Positions 61,899 through 64,000 of a DNA stretch of 64,000 nucleotides are shown in pieces. This stretch comes from Ruminococcus sp. GTDB lineage: Bacteria; Bacillota; Clostridia; Oscillospirales; Ruminococcaceae. The DNA lies in assembly GCA_021770655.1 (NCBI GenBank), contig JAETQO010000028.1:1-64000 (forward strand), read 5' to 3'. The notes below the pieces were generated by a model. It saw nothing but the letters and a program-made list of their open reading frames with translations, was not told the origin of the DNA and searched no databases. Numbering within the stretch: position 1 is the stretch's first letter; each line of letters begins with the position of its first letter. A program made the position numbers and the translations under genes.

Positions 61899-64000
61899 AT
61901 GAAAGGATTTGGCAGAGCAGTATGTATTATTACCGCAGCGGCAATGTCGGCAGTAAGTCTGCCGACAGCAGTTTTTGCCGAGGAAACCGATAACTCCGCA
62001 ATAACAGTCAGGAACGTTATCTTCACGAACGGCGGGTTGGGATATAGGATAGACGGCGTGGAAGATATCTGTGACCGTACCGAAAAACCTGCGGCTTTTT
62101 CTGCAAGAAGAGCCGCATCTTTGCCCGAAAAGTTCGACCCCCGTGAAAACTCAGCGGTAACTGCGGTAAAAGATCAGTCAACGACGGCAATATGCTGGGC
62201 GTTTGCGTCCTTGTCCTGTATAGAACAGAATCTTATATTGAAAGGCTATGAAAATGCCTCGGTGGATTTTTCCGAAGCAAGCCTTGCATATGTCTCGGCT
62301 TTTGCCGACAGCGCATCAGATTCCCCCTTTGACACAGGAGGGAACTGGATTAACGCGGCAGTATCGCTGTCCATCGGAAAAGGCCTGTGCTATGACGATT
62401 ACGAACCGCTTATTCCCGACGATTTTGATGAAATGGTCATTTCCGATTATAAAACGGACGTGTGCGAATATCAGCCCAAGAGCATTCAGCGGATAGACGG
62501 AAGTATCGGAACGGTCAAGAATAAGATACTTGAGTGCGGTGCAGTAACGGTAAACTATTGGGTTGATGACGAATATATGTCGAAAGACGGAAATAACTAT
62601 TTCGATCCGCAAACGGACAAGCATTCGGATGCAAATCACAGCGTTTCGGTCATAGGCTGGGACGATAATTACAGCAGGGAAAATTTCAGAGAGAACGCCC
62701 GACCGCAGTCGGACGGCGCATGGTTGGTAAAAGGCTCGTGGGGTGCGTTCAATCAAGACGGCGGCTATTACTGGATATCCTATGAGGAGGCGGAGCTGTG
62801 CGACTGGTGTGCCTACGATATGGAGGAACGCAGTGACAATACTTATTACCATGCCGACAGTACCGATTCGATGGTGTACATGGATATGCCGGACGGATTA
62901 TATGCGGCAAACGTTTTTACCGCAGAAAGCGACGAGTGCCTGAACCGTATAGGCTTTTTAAATATATGTAAGGCGCAGGCGCTGGATTATACCGCGACCG
63001 TATATACAAGCGTTTCCGATTCTTCTCCCGTGGGTGCGAAAGAGATAAGCGTAAACGGAACGATAAGCGGCGACGGTTTTTATACCGTTGATCTGCCCAA
63101 AGCCGTAAGACTTGAAAAAGGCGAGAAATTTTCCGTTGTGATATGCTTTGAGGACTCGGACAATGAGGGCGGCTTTGTTGCCGAATCTTTGAACGTTTCC
63201 CATGCGTCATCCGGCGAAAGCTATTATTCTGTCGACGGCATAGGCTGGACGGACGTTACGGACGATGATTCCGTATGCGCAAACGTGTATATAAACGCAT
63301 ATACCGAGGACGTATCCGAACCCGATAAGGAGGAGCTTGAAAGCCTTGCAGAAAAATACGGCGGTACTGTCGGAATGGAAAAGGAAACGGACAATGCCAA
63401 AAGAGTGTTAAATGATAAGTCCGCCGATAAAACGGACGTTGAAAACGCAGAACTGCTTATAAAAGCCGCAGTTGAGGAAAACGACGAGTATCTTGTAATA
63501 ACCTCCGAGAAACAGTGGAGGGATTTTGCCCGCCGTGTGTGCGAGGGTGAAAACTTTGCAGGAAAGACAGTGACCCTTGAAAGCGATCTTGATTTCGGAG
63601 GCGAAAGCGTTTCCCCCGTGGGAAACGACAAAAATACATTCGGCGGCTGTTTTGACGGCAACGGTCACGTCATAAAAAACGCGGTCTTTGAGGGAAATGT
63701 CTACGGCGGAGTATTCAGTATTGCAGACGGCTATGCGCAGATAAAAAATCTTACCGCCGTAAACTGTTCGGTATCAGCCCGTTATGCTGGCGGTATCGTC
63801 GGCTCACAGAACAGCCCGAGCCTACGCTCCTGCGGGTTCAGCGGAACACTGTCCGGCAGTGAGTCTGCCGGCGGAATTGCAGGCCGTATCGGAAAGTCGT
63901 CGGTCACCGAATGCTTTTCATATCTGTCGGCTGAAAGCTCTGAAAACGCAAGGGCGTTTATCGGTGAAATCTATAGCGATGAAACAGTTCCCGACATCAC
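61899..64000 (+). CDS. Secreted papain-like (C1) peptidase with lectin-like and GLUG-type domains, 3' end outside window
   Basis: Runs off the window after 700 codons. Residues 1-27 form a signal peptide. The papain-like domain has the nucleophile Cys99 in STTAICWAFAS and His247 in ANHSVSVIGWDDNY. The third position, usually Asn in VKNSWG, is Gly here (LVKGSWG, residue 279), so the triad is altered. About residues 305-475 form a beta-rich lectin-like domain often found after such peptidases, then a helical linker, then GLUG-like repeats (FDGNGHVIKNAVFEG, AGGIVGSQN, AGGIAGRIG). The ATG at 61899 follows GGGAG; an in-frame ATG at 61881 overlaps the tmcAL stop. It may degrade or only bind protein at the cell surface. 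Confidence 0.85.
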   Translation, partial: MKGFGRAVCIITAAAMSAVSLPTAVFAEETDNSAITVRNVIFTNGGLGYRIDGVEDICDRTEKPAAFSARRAASLPEKFDPRENSAVTAVKDQSTTAICWAFASLSCIEQNLILKGYENASVDFSEASLAYVSAFADSASDSPFDTGGNWINAAVSLSIGKGLCYDDYEPLIPDDFDEMVISDYKTDVCEYQPKSIQRIDGSIGTVKNKILECGAVTVNYWVDDEYMSKDGNNYFDPQTDKHSDANHSVSVIGWDDNYSRENFRENARPQSDGAWLVKGSWGAFNQDGGYYWISYEEAELCDWCAYDMEERSDNTYYHADSTDSMVYMDMPDGLYAANVFTAESDECLNRIGFLNICKAQALDYTATVYTSVSDSSPVGAKEISVNGTISGDGFYTVDLPKAVRLEKGEKFSVVICFEDSDNEGGFVAESLNVSHASSGESYYSVDGIGWTDVTDDDSVCANVYINAYTEDVSEPDKEELESLAEKYGGTVGMEKETDNAKRVLNDKSADKTDVENAELLIKAAVEENDEYLVITSEKQWRDFARRVCEGENFAGKTVTLESDLDFGGESVSPVGNDKNTFGGCFDGNGHVIKNAVFEGNVYGGVFSIADGYAQIKNLTAVNCSVSARYAGGIVGSQNSPSLRSCGFSGTLSGSESAGGIAGRIGKSSVTECFSYLSAESSENARAFIGEIYSDETVPDI

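Overview
The window reads as chromosomal DNA of a fibre-degrading gut or rumen Firmicute, most likely a Ruminococcus (Oscillospiraceae). Support comes from a GH94 cellobiose phosphorylase, a CE2-type carbohydrate esterase lipoprotein, glycogen enzymes, an NADP-type glutamate dehydrogenase, NPxTG-type cell-wall anchored surface proteins, sigma-A promoters with 17-bp spacers, strong GGAGG ribosome sites, and the Firmicute gene order decarboxylase-darA-holB-ricT. The species call is inference. No rRNA, tRNA, CRISPR array, phage or transposase gene was seen.

Layout: 1-3.7 kb, polysaccharide deacetylase, CE2 esterase and a LysR regulator. 4-8.7 kb, malQ-DUF4241-glgP glycogen/maltodextrin operon. 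8.9-12.8 kb, PAP2 phosphatase, YfcE-type phosphoesterase, an operon of three uncharacterised small proteins, DUF5662 and endonuclease III. 13.2-19.6 kb, gdhA, a zinc-ribbon membrane protein, a large LRR/Ig-like/FN3 surface protein and a D-lactate dehydrogenase whose 3' end has been replaced by a repeat. 20-26 kb, XRE regulator, GntR-ABC transporter operon with a visible operator, pantothenate uptake and kinase genes. 26.4-30.2 kb, an iron alcohol dehydrogenase, rplJ-rplL with leader RNA, and an ECF sigma/anti-sigma pair. 30.7-35.4 kb, DUF378, aldose-epimerase-like protein, membrane protein and cellobiose phosphorylase. 35.7-41.3 kb, an MBOAT-DHHW-FkbH-ACP operon. 41.7-46.6 kb, two paralogous wall-anchored proteins with low-complexity stalks. 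47.4-57.7 kb, pyrophosphatase, GNAT, WYL regulator, DUF896, and the housekeeping string decarboxylase-darA-holB-ricT-radA followed by a K+/H+-type antiporter. 58-64 kb, an AraC-GGDEF fusion, ackA, tmcAL and the start of a papain-like secreted protease.

The most distinctive feature is repeat content. Family A (about 174 bp, ends forming a 20-bp inverted repeat) has five long copies, two truncated copies and several miniature derivatives, all intergenic. Family B (about 112 bp, with a perfect 42-bp palindrome) has two near-identical copies and one decayed copy. Family C (about 115 bp) has two copies; one is flanked by an 11-bp direct repeat and the other supplies the last 62 codons of the lactate dehydrogenase. 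These elements look like non-autonomous mobile or BOX/RUP-like repeats that have altered gene ends and transcription stops.

The best candidate for a little-described system is the MBOAT-DHHW-FkbH-ACP operon. It resembles the dlt logic (carrier protein, membrane O-acyltransferase, extracytoplasmic partner), but its activating enzyme is an FkbH-type glyceryl-ACP synthase, which suggests that a phosphoglycerate-derived acyl group is put on a surface polymer. Directly downstream a piece of the fkbH 3' end has been copied along with the promoter and signal-peptide region of a surface-protein gene, showing how the paralogous anchor genes arose.
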